Assembly: GCA_028751875.1 (NCBI GenBank) | Contig: CM054167.1 | Coordinates: 30,655,824 to 30,719,823 of the forward strand | DNA: 64,000 nt | Reading direction: 5' to 3' | Source: Rapana venosa | Taxonomy: Eukaryota; Mollusca; Gastropoda; Neogastropoda; Muricidae | Shown here: positions 31,976 through 43,085 of the stretch, piece after piece | Position numbering within the stretch: position 1 is the stretch's first letter | How the letters are laid out: each line of letters opens with the position of its first letter | Position numbers and translations under genes: made by a program | The notes under the pieces: model-generated | Told to the model about the DNA's origin: nothing | Databases searched by the model: none | The model's input: only the letters and a program-made list of their open reading frames with translations

Positions 31976-32479
31976 AAATATAGAAGCAGGATTCAAATAA
32001 GATCTGAGTGGAAAGTTCTGGAATTTTGTGACCCATTTCTCAAAGTTTTCACAGTCGTCAACGTTTTGGACGAAAGTAATTAAAATTGATTCAGAATCCT
32101 CAAAATTTTAATGGTAAAAATTGAAATTTAAAAAAATGGTTGTCAAATTGTCATGAAACAATGTGTACAATTTTTTTGTTTTAACAGCAACAAAAATACC
32201 CATCATCTGCTGATTTTTATAAGTCTCTTAAAAAACCCAACCCCCCCCCCCTCCGAAAAAAACCCTTAATCTCGATTGGCTGCAACACTTCCTGATTCAT
32301 CATGGAAGATAACCCTGATCAGAAAGTTTTGTTTTGTTTTTTTCTTTTTAAGTGGATAAATCAATCAATGTCTTGTTGAATTTACAGAAGAAAATTGTTG
32401 ATTGACTCACTATACCATCTCTTTGAGAAGTCTTGTGGTATAATTATAATGTCATTGAAAAACTGGTGATGAGGGGGGT

Positions 32480-33055
32480 TTGAGTGTTTTTGAATGTGTT
32501 TTTTTAAGCGAAAGGAAACAGAATTAGGCCTTTATTATTTTTAAATTCTTATATCGAGGATAATAGAATAAGCACCTATGTGCTTTTTTACATCCAGTCC
32601 CCGTGTGTATGTGGTTTTGTCAATTCTGTCATTTGTTCCCACCTGCACACAATGGCCTACTCTTACAAAAAGCGGAACAGGATTTAACGTGTGCGCAAGA
32701 TGTCCTGCGTGCGTTCGCACACACGACCTCGATTTATAGTCTCATCCGAAGGACTTTTGGGGAGAGTGGAGTCTGCACTGATGTTGTTAACTCCAGGGGA
32801 AAAAAATATCCCCCTTGAGCGGGAATCGAACCCGGGTCGTCAGATTGCGAGCGCAATGTTCTAACCACTAGGCTGTCCCATCCTCCTTGATACTTCCAAG
32901 TACAAGTTAGAAGAAAGCTTATCGTTTTATTATCGATCGAAATCTCAACATCGACAACCTGACCTCCCTCATCAGCCTAAACTTGCTCCTAGTGGAAAAA
33001 GTGGGCCAGGTGCCATGCAACTCATTTTGGGGTGGAGGGTCACTATATAACCATC
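32480..33055 (+). repeat. Repeat G, copy 3, interrupted by SINE A
   Basis: Left part 32480-32534 (TTAAGCGAAAGGAAACAGAA), SINE A at 32535-32888, right part to 33055 (ACAAGTTAGAAGAAAGCTTA, GAAATCTCAACATCGACAAC, TGCTCCTAGTGGAAAAAGTG). Confidence 0.78.
32535..32888 (-). mobile_element. SINE A, full length, inside a repeat G copy
   Basis: Complete from AAATTCTTATATCGAGGATA to GGCTGTCCCATCC. Repeat G sequence continues on both sides, so the SINE inserted later. Confidence 0.85.
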
Positions 33056-33339
33056 AGTTGCTGTTTGCCAAGGGCATGCAATTACGCACTTGTATAATCA
33101 TGTAATATGTGTGTATGTACTTGTACACATGAAGGCGAGTATGTGGTGTTCATGCGAATGATTAACGTCATCATGATTTTTTTTTTTAAATATCTGTTCC
33201 GTTTGCTGTAAAATGAAATATATATCCACTTTTTTTAATGTAATTATCATGCACTTGTAAAGCTTTTAAAAAGTTTTTTTGTAAAGGCTTCTGCATTTTA
33301 ACTGAGATCGTGAAACAAAGACTTTGGTAATAGCTAGTG

Positions 33340-33545
33340 TTGTACAAAGGTCATAGATACTGTTGTACAAAGGTCGGTTGTACAAAGGTCATAGCAACTG
33401 TTGTACAAAGGTCATAGCTGCACTGTTGTACAAAGGTCATGTGGTACAAAAGGTCATAGCTACACTGTTGTACAAAGGTCATAGCTACAGTATTGTACAA
33501 AGATCATACCTACTATTGTACAAAGGCACCGTTGTACAAGTCATA
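33340..33545. repeat. Minisatellite, about 20-24 bp
   Basis: Roughly ten units of TTGTACAAAGGTCATAGCTA with variable spacers. Confidence 0.88.
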
Positions 33546-33709
33546 TCGCTGCCTACGGATTGTTCATGTCTAGACTGTAAAATGAGTTAAGATTGTTACA
33601 GGAGGCTTGATTTTTTTCTCCCTTTTTTTTTTTTTTTCATTTTTGTTTTCCTGTCTTTCTAACTTGCTTGTTATTTTTTTCCATTCCCACTATAAGATAA
33701 CAGAAGGTT

Positions 33710-36700
33710 TGTTTTATTTTTCTTTTCTTTTTTTCATCGTTTTGTTTTTCTCTCTAACCTGCTCAGTTTTTTTTCCCCATTCACACTGTTAACAGGAGGC
33801 TTGATTATTTTTCCTCTTAACCCCACCTCCCCACCTTTTTTAAAAATTTATTTTTAACTTGCCAGACACCTTCATTCCCTTTGGAACATAGGGCCTTCAT
33901 TTGCAGGTAAATCATCATGTTTGTTATTGTGATTTGTCTATTTTTTACCAGCCCCCCCCCCCCCCAAAAAAAAAAAAACCCTCCACCTTCCTCCTTCTCC
34001 TCGATATTCTGCATTTTCGGCTCAATTCTCAGTGGATTTCGTTGAATCATTATTGGCTGTATTTTTCGGTTTTATCTCAAGTCTGTGGATCTGTGAATGA
34101 GCAGTTTTGATGGGCAAGCTGACCAGTTTATGTGTTTTGTTGTTGTTTTTTTAAAAAGCGGTAGTATTTATTCTGTAAGCAGTTAAGGTGTGTGTGTGTG
34201 TGCTTGTGTTTTAAAAAATTGTTCATGATGAGCAGTGTGGTATTGTGAGTACTCGCACCAGGAGTGTTAAGGTGGGATTGTTTGTTATAAACGGAGTGCT
34301 TCCCTCACATGGTTAAAAATGTAATAACTTCCAATTTTCCAAAGTTTCGAGATAATTCCCATGTCTCTGTCTGATCCCAAAATGTATTTCATGAATTGTA
34401 GAATTTTATAAAGACTAAAGATAGAACTTGAAGCAGACATTTTGTTTCTGTTGAAATTTATACGAGATAAAACAATACAAAAACAATTTTCCCAACATTT
34501 TTTTTTTGAACCAACAAAAAACAAAACAAAAAAATAATAAACAAGAACACAGTGACTATTTCGTTATGATGAGGTGTGAGTGTTTCATTATGAAGCCTTT
34601 GATTAAATACTTTCTTATAGCTTCCCTTTCCGTCTGAACATGGGTTATGCATGCTCACATGCATGTGCTTGTGCACACATGAACACACATACGCATGCTT
34701 GCGCACACACAAAATAAAATGATAATAAAGTTAGAGACAGTGATGGTGTCTTGTTTTTTCTTTTTAAAACTTTTTTTTTATTTTTTAAAATAATATTTTA
34801 GATGATCGTGATTTGATTTCGTAAGTTGAATATGCATGCATTTATTTGATGCATTTTTCTCATCAAATCTTTCTTTCACGACTGTGAAGTCCGCCATAGC
34901 TCGTGCCCGCATTTTCATACTTTAATCCAATCGCAAATATGTACATGCCTTCGTGGGGATGCCAGGGGCCCTTTCCGTATAAACAGCATCTGAAAATTCT
35001 GTGCTACAAATTTCCTCTTTTCTGTCACTCTTTGTTTCTCTCTTCTTTTTTCTTCCCCTGACCTTCCTGTCATTTCTTTTATTTTCTGCCTTCACAGTCC
35101 ATTTTCCTGCCTTTTTTTTTTTTCTTCCAAGCAGATCTTTCAAATGCTCTTTTTTTCATTGTATGACATTTTGCCTGTGTGTTCTTTTTTGTTCTGGCGA
35201 TTTGTGGTGGGTAGGGGTGTGAACAATATGGAATGAATGAAAGTGTGTTGTACCTGTGATGTAACTGTTCCACCTAACTCTACACAGGAGAAGAGAACTG
35301 GTGGTTGATACTGTGCATTACAAAAATATTTGATTGTGCTAAGGTGATCATTATGAATGAATTATTTTCTGTGCACTAAATAAGGATTGATTTCTGTGTC
35401 TAAAGCTATGGTTGATTTCTATGCTTAAGTAAAGCTATGAATGATTTCTTTGCCTTAAGTTTTATTTTTCTTTTCTTTTTTTCATCGTTTTGTTTTTCTC
35501 TCTAACCTGCTCAGTTTTTTTTCCCCATTCACACTGTTAACAGGAGGCTTGATTATTTTTCCTCTTAACCCCACCTCCCCACCTTTTTTAAAAATTTATT
35601 TTTAACTTGCCAGACACCTTCATTCCCTTTGGAACATAGGGCCTTCATTTGCAGGTAAATCATCATGTTTGTTATTGTGATTTGTCTATTTTTTACCAGC
35701 CCCCCCCCAAAAAAAAAAAAAACCCTCCACCTTCCTCCTTCTCCTCGATATTCTGCATTTTCGGCTCAATTTTCAGTGGATTTCGCTGAATCATTATTGG
35801 CTGTATTTTTCGGTTTTATCTCAAGTCTGTGGATCTGTGAATGAGCAGTTTTGATGGGCAAGCTGACCAGTTTATGTGTTTTGTTGTTGTTTTTTTAAAA
35901 GCGGTAGTATTTATTCTGTAAGCAGTTAAGGTGTGTGTGGTGTGTGCTTGTGTTTTAAAAAAATTGTTCATGATGAGCAGTGTTGGTATTGTGAGTACTC
36001 GCACCAGGAGTGTTAAGGTGGGATTGTTTGTTATAAACGGAGTGCTTCCCTCACATGGTTAAAAATGTAATAACTTCCAATTTTCCAAAGTTTCGAGATA
36101 ATTCCCATGTCTCTGTCTGATCCCAAAATGTTATTTCATGAATTGTAGAATTTTATAAAGACTAAAGATAGAACTTGAAGCAGACATTTTGTTTCTGTTG
36201 AATTTATACGAGATAAAACAATACAAAAACAATTTTCCCAACATTTTTTTTTTGAACCAACAAAAAACAAAACAAAAAAAAAATAAACAGAACACAGTGA
36301 CTTTTTCTTATGGGGTTGAGTTTTTTCTTTATAAACCTTTTGATTAAATATTTTTTTATAGTTCCCCTTTCCGTCTGAACAGGGGGTTATGCATGCTCAC
36401 TGCATGTCTTGTGCACACTAACACACAACGCAGCTTGCGCACACACAAAAAAAAAATGTAAAAAAGTTAGAAAAGTGGGGTGTCTTGTTTTTTTTTTTTT
36501 AAAAAACTTTTTTTTTTTTTTTTTTTAAAAAAATATTTTAGATGATCGGATTTGATTTCGTAAGTTGAATATGCATGCATTATTTGAGATTTTTTCATCA
36601 AATCTTTTTTCACGACTGTGAAGTCCCCATAGTCGTCCCCGCTTTTCAAAACTTTAATCCAACCCAAAATATGTACATGCCTTTCGGGGGGATGCCAGGG

Positions 36701-37580
36701 CCCTTTCCTTTATAAACACATCTGAAAATTCTGTGCACAAATTTCCTCTTTCTGTCACTCTTTTTTTTTCTTCTTCTTTTTTTTTCCCCTGACCTTCCTG
36801 ACATTTCTTTTATTTTCTGCCTTCACAGTCCATTTTCCTGCCTTTTTTTTTTTTCTTCCAAGCAGATCTTTCAAATGCTCTTTTTTTCATTGTATGACAT
36901 TTTGCCTGTGTGTTCTTTTTTGTTCTGGCGATCAGGGAAGTGATATTTATTATAAGTACTGGGATGGACACTGCATGTCCTTTCTGCACTTGTTTTTTGG
37001 CCCGTATGGCACTTTTTACTGTCTATTTTTGTTAACTTTTTTATTTTCATGTGCATTTATGTAACTTGGGTATGGTATATTGAGCGAAATGGCTGGCATC
37101 CTCAGCACAGCATGGTTTTACTGGTTGTAAGGAATGAAATAATTTAGTACTGGGTCGGGGCCTTCGATTTTTTTGTTTTTTTCAAGATTCGCGCTATATA
37201 AATTCCTTTATATTATTTTTTTTTTTTAAATGTTTTTAGATTGATGGGTTGGATATTTGACTGTGAAGGGTTGGTTTGAACTTGAAGTGACATTCTTGGC
37301 GACTAAAAGTAAATGAGGTGAAGCAGCCCTGATAATCGGGCGTTTTGGGGGAGGGGTGGAACAATATGGAATGAATAAAGTGTTTGTACCTTTGAGTAAT
37401 GTTCCACCTAACTCTAAAAGGGGAAAGAAATGGTGGTTGATACTGTGCATTACAAAATATTTGATTGTGCTAGGTGTCATTTTAATGAATTATTTTCCGT
37501 GCACTAAATAAGGATTGATTTTTTGTGTCTAAAGCATGGTTGATTTCATGCTTAAGTAAACTATGAAGATTTTTTTTGCT
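33710..37580. repeat. Large imperfect tandem duplication (1.75-kb period)
   Basis: 33715-35200 is repeated at 35460-36935 nearly base for base at first (TTTCATCGTTTTGTTTTTCT, TGGGCAAGCTGACCAGTTTA, GATTGTTTGTTATAAACGGA), with indels increasing after about 36290. The following 35220-35460 recurs at 37355-37580, offset by an extra 36935-37350 segment. Confidence 0.85.
34915..35150 (-). repeat. Repeat F, reversed, in the first tandem-duplication copy
   Basis: GCCTTCGTGGGGATGCCAGG, TTCTGTGCTACAAATTTCCT and TTTTCTGCCTTCACAGTCCA. Its duplicate is at about 36665-36890. Confidence 0.65.
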
Positions 37581-38720
37581 TAAATAAAGTTATAATGAAT
37601 TCTGCCTAAGTAAAGTGTCATGATTTCTTGTCTAAAGCTATGGTTGATTTCTATGCCTAATAAAGCTATGAATGATTTTTATGTCAATAAAGCTATGAAT
37701 GATTCTATACCTAAGTATTCTGGAAGATTTCTATGCCCAAGTAAAGCTAGAATGATTTCTATGTCTAAGTAAAGCATGAATGATTTCTATACCTATAGTT
37801 CTGTGAATGATTTCTATGCCTTAAGAAAAACTATGAATGTTCTAGCCTTTAAAAAAGCTATGAATGATTTTCTAGCCAATAAAGCTATGAATGATTTTTA
37901 TGCCTAAGTAAAGCTATAATGATTTTTTATGCCCAAGTAAAGCTATAATATTTCTATGCCTAATAAAGCTATGAAAGATTTCTTCCTAAGTAAAACTAAG
38001 AATATTTTCTATGCTAATAAAGTATGAAAGATTTTATGCCCAAGTAAACTATGAAGATTTCTAGCCCAATAAATTTTGAATGATTTTTCCTAATAAAGCC
38101 TGAATGATTCATGCTAAGTAACTATAAGATTTTTTGCCTAAGTAAAAAAATGAATGATTTCTATCCTAATAAAGTATGAATGATTTCTATCCTAAGTAAA
38201 GCCCGAATGATTTCTATGCCCAAGTAAGCTATCAATGATTTTTTTCCCAATATATGTGGTGATTTCGCCAATAAAAGCCATGAATGATTTCAGTAAGTAA
38301 AGCTATCAAGATTTAGCCTAAGAGTATGTGTGATTTCTATGCCAATAAAGATGATTATTTCTATCCCAAGCAAAGCTATGAATGATTTCTATGCCAAAAT
38401 AAGGGTATGAATGATTTCTATGCCTTAAAATAAAGCTTGAATGATTTCTTGTCTAGAGCTATGAATGTTTTTATGCCTAATAAAGCTATGAATGATTTCT
38501 ATGCCCCCAAATAAAGCTATGAATGATTTTTTATACATTCACTATGATTGATTTTTTAAATAAAGTACAATTGATTTTCCCTTATATGATTTTTTTCCCA
38601 AACTTTATTGATTTTTCATGAAATACATGAATGAGGCGTAAAGTTATAATCGAATTTCATTAGATAAATGAATGATGTGTAAAGTTATGAATGATTTCCA
38701 TGAATAAAGTTAACAGGTGG
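37560..38720. repeat. Minisatellite, about 28 bp, roughly 40 units
   Basis: Unit near AAAGCTATGAATGATTTCTA then TGCCTAAGT; the first units also occur at 35400-35460. Units here show many single-base losses. Confidence 0.85.
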
Positions 38721-38962
38721 ACTGGCGGCAACATAGGACTTCAGACTTCAACAAGTAGTGTCTCAGTAATCTGTCTGTACACGTCTATGTCTTTTAAATG
38801 TTTTGTACACTTTTCTGAACAATCAGCATGTTTCTCTGTCTGTACATGTTTCTTGTTGGTACACATTTCTCTCTCACAGGTGTTTTGGTTGTGTGATTTC
38901 CTACCTTCTCTTGTCTTCCGAGTCTAAACTTAGCTTGCACACACAATCCGTTCATTTATTCT

Positions 38963-39245
38963 AGGTAAAGGGGGAAAAGGGGTCCCAAACCCCATAAGGG
39001 CGTAGGGGGGAGGCTCAAAAGACTCACTTCTTAGGCCACATTTGAGGGGGGCGCCCATCTCCTCTCCCTCGCTGCTTTAAAACCTTCCCCAACCCAAAGG
39101 GGCAGGTACCCATTTACGTGGTGAACTGGGGGGAAATGTACTGAAGCCAAGGTGCAAATGGTCCACCCCTCCAACTGGTAATCCGCTCGAAAACCGTTTT
39201 TTTTTTTTTTTTTTTTTTTGGGGGGGGGAAAGCGAGTGCTATTTA
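38963..39245 (-). mobile_element. SINE C, degraded copy in a low-quality block
   Basis: The family sequence is recognisable (CTCCTCTCCCTCGCTGCTTT, AACTGGTAATCCGCTCGA) but carries many homopolymer expansions and small deletions and a 27-base T run. Confidence 0.75.
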
Positions 39246-39699
39246 TTTTTTTATATTATTTTTCTCATTTATTCAAGGTTTCAAAATCAGAACAAGAGAC
39301 CCCCCCCCCCCCCCCCCCCCCCCACCCCCCCCCCCCCCCCCCCCCCCCAAATTCTACCTCCCCAAACCCCTCACCCATCCCCCAAAAAAAACGGGAACAT
39401 TACCCCCCCACCCCCCCTCAGCTTGTCAGCGACGATCTACGATTCCCAAAAAAATCCACGTTAAAAATCGAAAAAATTCTGCAAAACTAAAACAGGCTCC
39501 AAGGGGGGCCCGAAAGCAAGTCGAAATACTTTTAAATTTAAACATCCCTGAAGGGAAATTTAAAATAAGGGAGTTATCCCTACTCCCCCTTTTCCCCCCC
39601 CCCAAAAAAAAGTTTAAAACCTTTTGGCCAAATGCAGGCAAAATTAATCTGAACCTTTCAGAAATTCGTTTTTACGTTGCAGTTTTATTTTTTTAATTT

Positions 39700-39780
39700 A
39701 TTTTTTTCTTTTATATCGAGGATAATGGAATAAGCACATATGTGCTTTTTTACATCCCGTCCCCGCATGTATGCAGTTTT
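39700..39780 (-). mobile_element. SINE A 3' fragment
   Basis: Only the tail and the first part (TTTATATCGAGGATAATGGA to ATGTATGCAGTTTTG). Confidence 0.65.
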
Positions 39781-39884
39781 GCAGTTCATTTGTCGAGTGA
39801 TTTCCAGGTAAGGTGAGAGAGTGCATATTTTGGGTGACACCCCCCTCCTCCCAATGGTATTAAGCTCAGGAACATGCTACAACA

Positions 39885-40030
39885 ACACCAGGGAAACAAA
39901 TACAGTTGCAGACTGGAAAAAGAAAAGAAAAAAAAAAAGTGGGTGGCGCTGCTCTTGTGGCGGACGCGCTCTTCCCCAGGGGAGAGCATCCCCGAATTTC
40001 ACGCAGAGAAATCTGCCGTGACTTAGTATA
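39885..40030 (+). mobile_element. SINE B 3' fragment
   Basis: GGGAAACAAATACAGTTGCA, GGTGGCGCTGCTCTTGTGGC and CTGCCGTGACTTAGTATAC. Confidence 0.72.
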
Positions 40031-40204
40031 CGATTATAACAATATACAATACCATACTCAGGCAGACATATTAAACATAACCTGTGTCAAAAACTATGCA
40101 GTAAAAAAGATTTCAAAAAAAAGTTTTGTTCTTGTTTTAATAGCTCAATGTAATCATACATGTAAAAGGAGCCTTTCTAAAAAAAAATTTTAAAAGCCCG
40201 AACC

Positions 40205-40385
40205 CCCCACAGCTGTCAGTTACCCCCACTTTCAGCTACTATCCATTCCATCCCATCCCAGCTGGTGCTAATTATAGCAGGAACTGACCACACTTGGACT
40301 TGGTAAAAGGAAGGGGCTGATTTTAGCACTGGGCCCTGGACCCTTGACTGAGTTATGCTGGATTTGCAGCTTGTGCCTCAGACCA
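40205..40385 (-). repeat. Repeat E, reversed
   Basis: CAGCTGTCAGTTACCCCCAC, CTATCCATTCCATCCCATCC, GGTGCTAATTATAGCAGGAA, CTGGACCCTTGACTGAGTTA. A clear reference copy for the satellite origin at 46.9 kb. Confidence 0.78.
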
Positions 40386-40649
40386 GAATAGTTGAAATTC
40401 AGCAGATTCAGAATGCAGCGAAAACTGAATGAGAATGTTGTGGGGGGAGAAAGTTTTCAACATTCAATGTCATCACTCGCATAGACAAGGCAATGTTTTT
40501 GCTCCAATACAGGAAAGGTGTTCGTTACAGGGTTTGTTTTTTTTAATCCTTTAAATGATAGCATGTGATAAAGCAAAATCTTTTGTCTGCTAATGATAGC
40601 ATTCAGATGAAGTCGGATTTTCCAATGATAATGGTGATAATAATAATGA

Positions 40650-40715
40650 TGATGGTAACAATAATAATAATAACATATGGAATTTGTATAGCACTGAATC
40701 TTGTAAAGATAACTA
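40650..40715 (-). repeat. ATT-tailed 3' end
   Basis: AATAATAATAATAACATATG, then GTATAGCACTGAATCTTG. Confidence 0.65.
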
Positions 40716-40744
40716 TCTGCAGACCATTCCATTCAAATTACACA

Positions 40745-41455
40745 AGCGCAAGAACATTGCTAAGCAGATGAACACCCTTTATCAAAGCGTAACTCAACAC
40801 CCATAATGCTAAAGAATAATCATAACAAACAAACAATAAAAAAAGAACAATGATTGCACTTCATTCATGTTGCTTGATAACCACAAACGCACACTGGGCA
40901 ACATATCTATTATATATAGAAAGGTAACTTCGAATAATATGATGGTGTAATGTGAAAAGATGTCACATAGTGAAAGAAAAAAAACATTCAAATAATGTAG
41001 ACGTGAAAACACTTGCTGTATTATAATCGTCACGATGATCCTTTATCAGACAATAAAATACTGCAGTCTTTTACCGAAAACATGCACATTTTGTACTCCT
41101 CCTGCAATCACCTCAGTAAGCTCATTATATCCATACAGACACTCACTCACTCACTCACGGGCACACACACGCACATAACATACACATGCACACCCATGTC
41201 ACCTCCTAGCATCAGTTCATACGTATTTAAAAATCATCCCAAAACTCGACAAAACAATATATCGACAGACCATGCTGTCAATTTTTTAAAATTATCCCAA
41301 ACCTTGACAAAACAATAATTATATATATCGACAGAAGACACAGTCAAATGCTACTCATAATAACTACCATCGTAAGTTTTGCCTAAAGCAAGAAGCAGGT
41401 GAAAAGCAGGAATGTTTTCTTCATCCGCATACCATAGCATCTCAGCTAAGTTTTT
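40745..41455. other. No gene recognised
   Basis: Unique-looking sequence with a short CACT/CA stretch (41143-41200) and two copies of AAACAATAATTATATATATC-like sequence near 41250 and 41310. Confidence 0.55.
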
Positions 41456-41464
41456 TATTTATTT

Positions 41465-41812
41465 ATTTTTTAATATTTCATTCTTTTATATTGAAGATAA
41501 TGGAATAAGCATTTGTGTGCTTTTTTTTTTTTACATCCAGTCCCCGTGTGTATACGGTTTTGTCAATTTTGTCATCTGTTCCCCCCCCCCCGGCACACAA
41601 TGGCTTACTCTTACAAAAAGCGGAACAGGATTTAACGTGTGCGCAAGATGTTCTGTGCGTGCGTTTCGCACACGGGGGCCTCGGTTTATAGTCTCATCCG
41701 AAGGACTTTTGGGGGAGAGTGGAGTCTGCACTGATGTTAACTCCAGGGGAAAATATCCCCTTGAATGGGAATCGAACCCGGTCGTCAGATTGCCAGCTCA
41801 ATGTTCTAACCG
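41465..41812 (-). mobile_element. SINE A, nearly full length
   Basis: From TCATTCTTTTATATTGAAGA to the B box complement GGGAATCGAACCCGG and AATGTTCTAACC; the first head bases are lost. Confidence 0.82.
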
Positions 41813-42168
41813 CTGTACAACTGGACCAGCTTGTTTTTTCCAAAATGTTCATCACAAGATCCCCCAATTCTTCAATACATTTATTCAATCCCTGCAGTCG
41901 GAATGCGGCTACCTTAACAGTGGTTTTTTTAAACAAAAATTGTCACAAATGTAAAATCTCAACCTTGGAGTTCTAGCCAAGGAATGAACAAAAAAACCAA
42001 AACAAAACAAAAAAGCCAAAACTAGCAAAACAAACCCCCCCAAAATTTGGGGATCCGAATGTAGAACACTTATGACTTTCGGATAAGCTGACTTCATGGT
42101 TTGGCCTACCAAGAGTTTTGAATTCTTTCTCAAACTGCTTTCCGAGTTTTCTTCCATCTTCATTCTTT

Positions 42169-42199
<31 letters not shown>

Positions 42200-42474
42200 A
42201 TATATATATATTTTTTGTTGTTGTTGAGGTCCTGGAGTGGTGCGTTTACAATTCTAGCGGTCACAAAACTGGCCTTCCTCACTCGTCCTATCTCCCCCTT
42301 TGACTTTTCATCCTGTATGAGAAATTAAGAGCCTAAACATTTACCATATGGAGGAATCTTCTCCAGAGATCCGCAAGTCCTGCTCTCCTTGCAGTTATTT
42401 TTCGCTTCTCCTGTCATTTTATATTTCTTTATTATTTCAGACCATCGACAAATAGTTGATGGCCGAGCATTTGA

Positions 42475-42545
42475 CAATAATAATAATGATATATGGAATT
42501 TATATAGCGCTGAATCTTGTAAAAGAAACAAATCGAAGCGCTTAA
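42475..42545 (-). repeat. ATT-tailed 3' end, 390 bp beyond the RABGGTB stop
   Basis: AATAATAATAATGATATATG and TATATAGCGCTGAATCTTGT, then CAAATCGAAGCGCTT. Lies in the likely 3'-UTR or downstream region. Confidence 0.7.
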
Positions 42546-42935
42546 AGACACCACGACGACCAAAATTCCTTATTTTTGGTTGTTGGTGTTTCCAATTTCA
42601 TGGGCTGTCTCGAGTTTAGCTTGCGCTTTCTATGAAGAACAGCGCTTTCATTCAAATTAAATTAAACATCCCAATTCTGGATGAAATGTAGATTTGCACA
42701 AGCTCTTGTGCTTCACAATTTCAGTAATCCCAACATACCAAAAAAACCAAACGAACAAAAATTTCACCTACACGTAACCCAACACTTGGCCCGATTTGTC
42801 TCCACAGAAACTGGACATAAAACTCTGCTACTATTCACCACCAGGGGAACAGTACATCCAACTTCAACTTTTTTTAAAAAATCACACACATCGCGCATGC
42901 AAAGTTTCTCACACACACACAAACACAGAGCAGTA

Positions 42936-43085
42936 TCACGCATGGTCGCCATCCTCGAAAATGGACAGACGCAGACGCCGTATGATGCTTTCAGGCATGC
43001 AGTAGACTGGATTCACAGGCTGCACCTCGGGGTCACCCAGCAGTGACAGCCCTGCCAGGCCAAACAGGGTGTGGAAAGGGTCCAC
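42936..43085 (-). CDS. RABGGTB: RABGGTB terminal exon: VDPFHTLFG to stop
   Basis: Forty-nine codons and [41 protein letters not shown] and a short tail IFEDGDHA. The His of DPFHTLFG is the zinc ligand known from the family. No AATAAA was noticed in the next 200 bp on this strand. Confidence 0.95.
   Translation of the reverse strand: MDPFHTLFGLAGLSLLGDPEVQPVNPVYCMPESIIRRLRLSIFEDGDHA

Larger units (their letters stand above)
36290..39660. other. Block with signs of unpolished sequence
   Basis: Repeat copies in this block carry many single-base losses and homopolymer length changes relative to better copies elsewhere, plus long T, C and G runs (39198-39226, 39301-39348). No gene is seen. Confidence 0.65.

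Noticed and set aside
33363..33590. Frame with repeated YKGHS motif
   Set aside because: Translation of the TTGTACAAAGGTCATAGC minisatellite.
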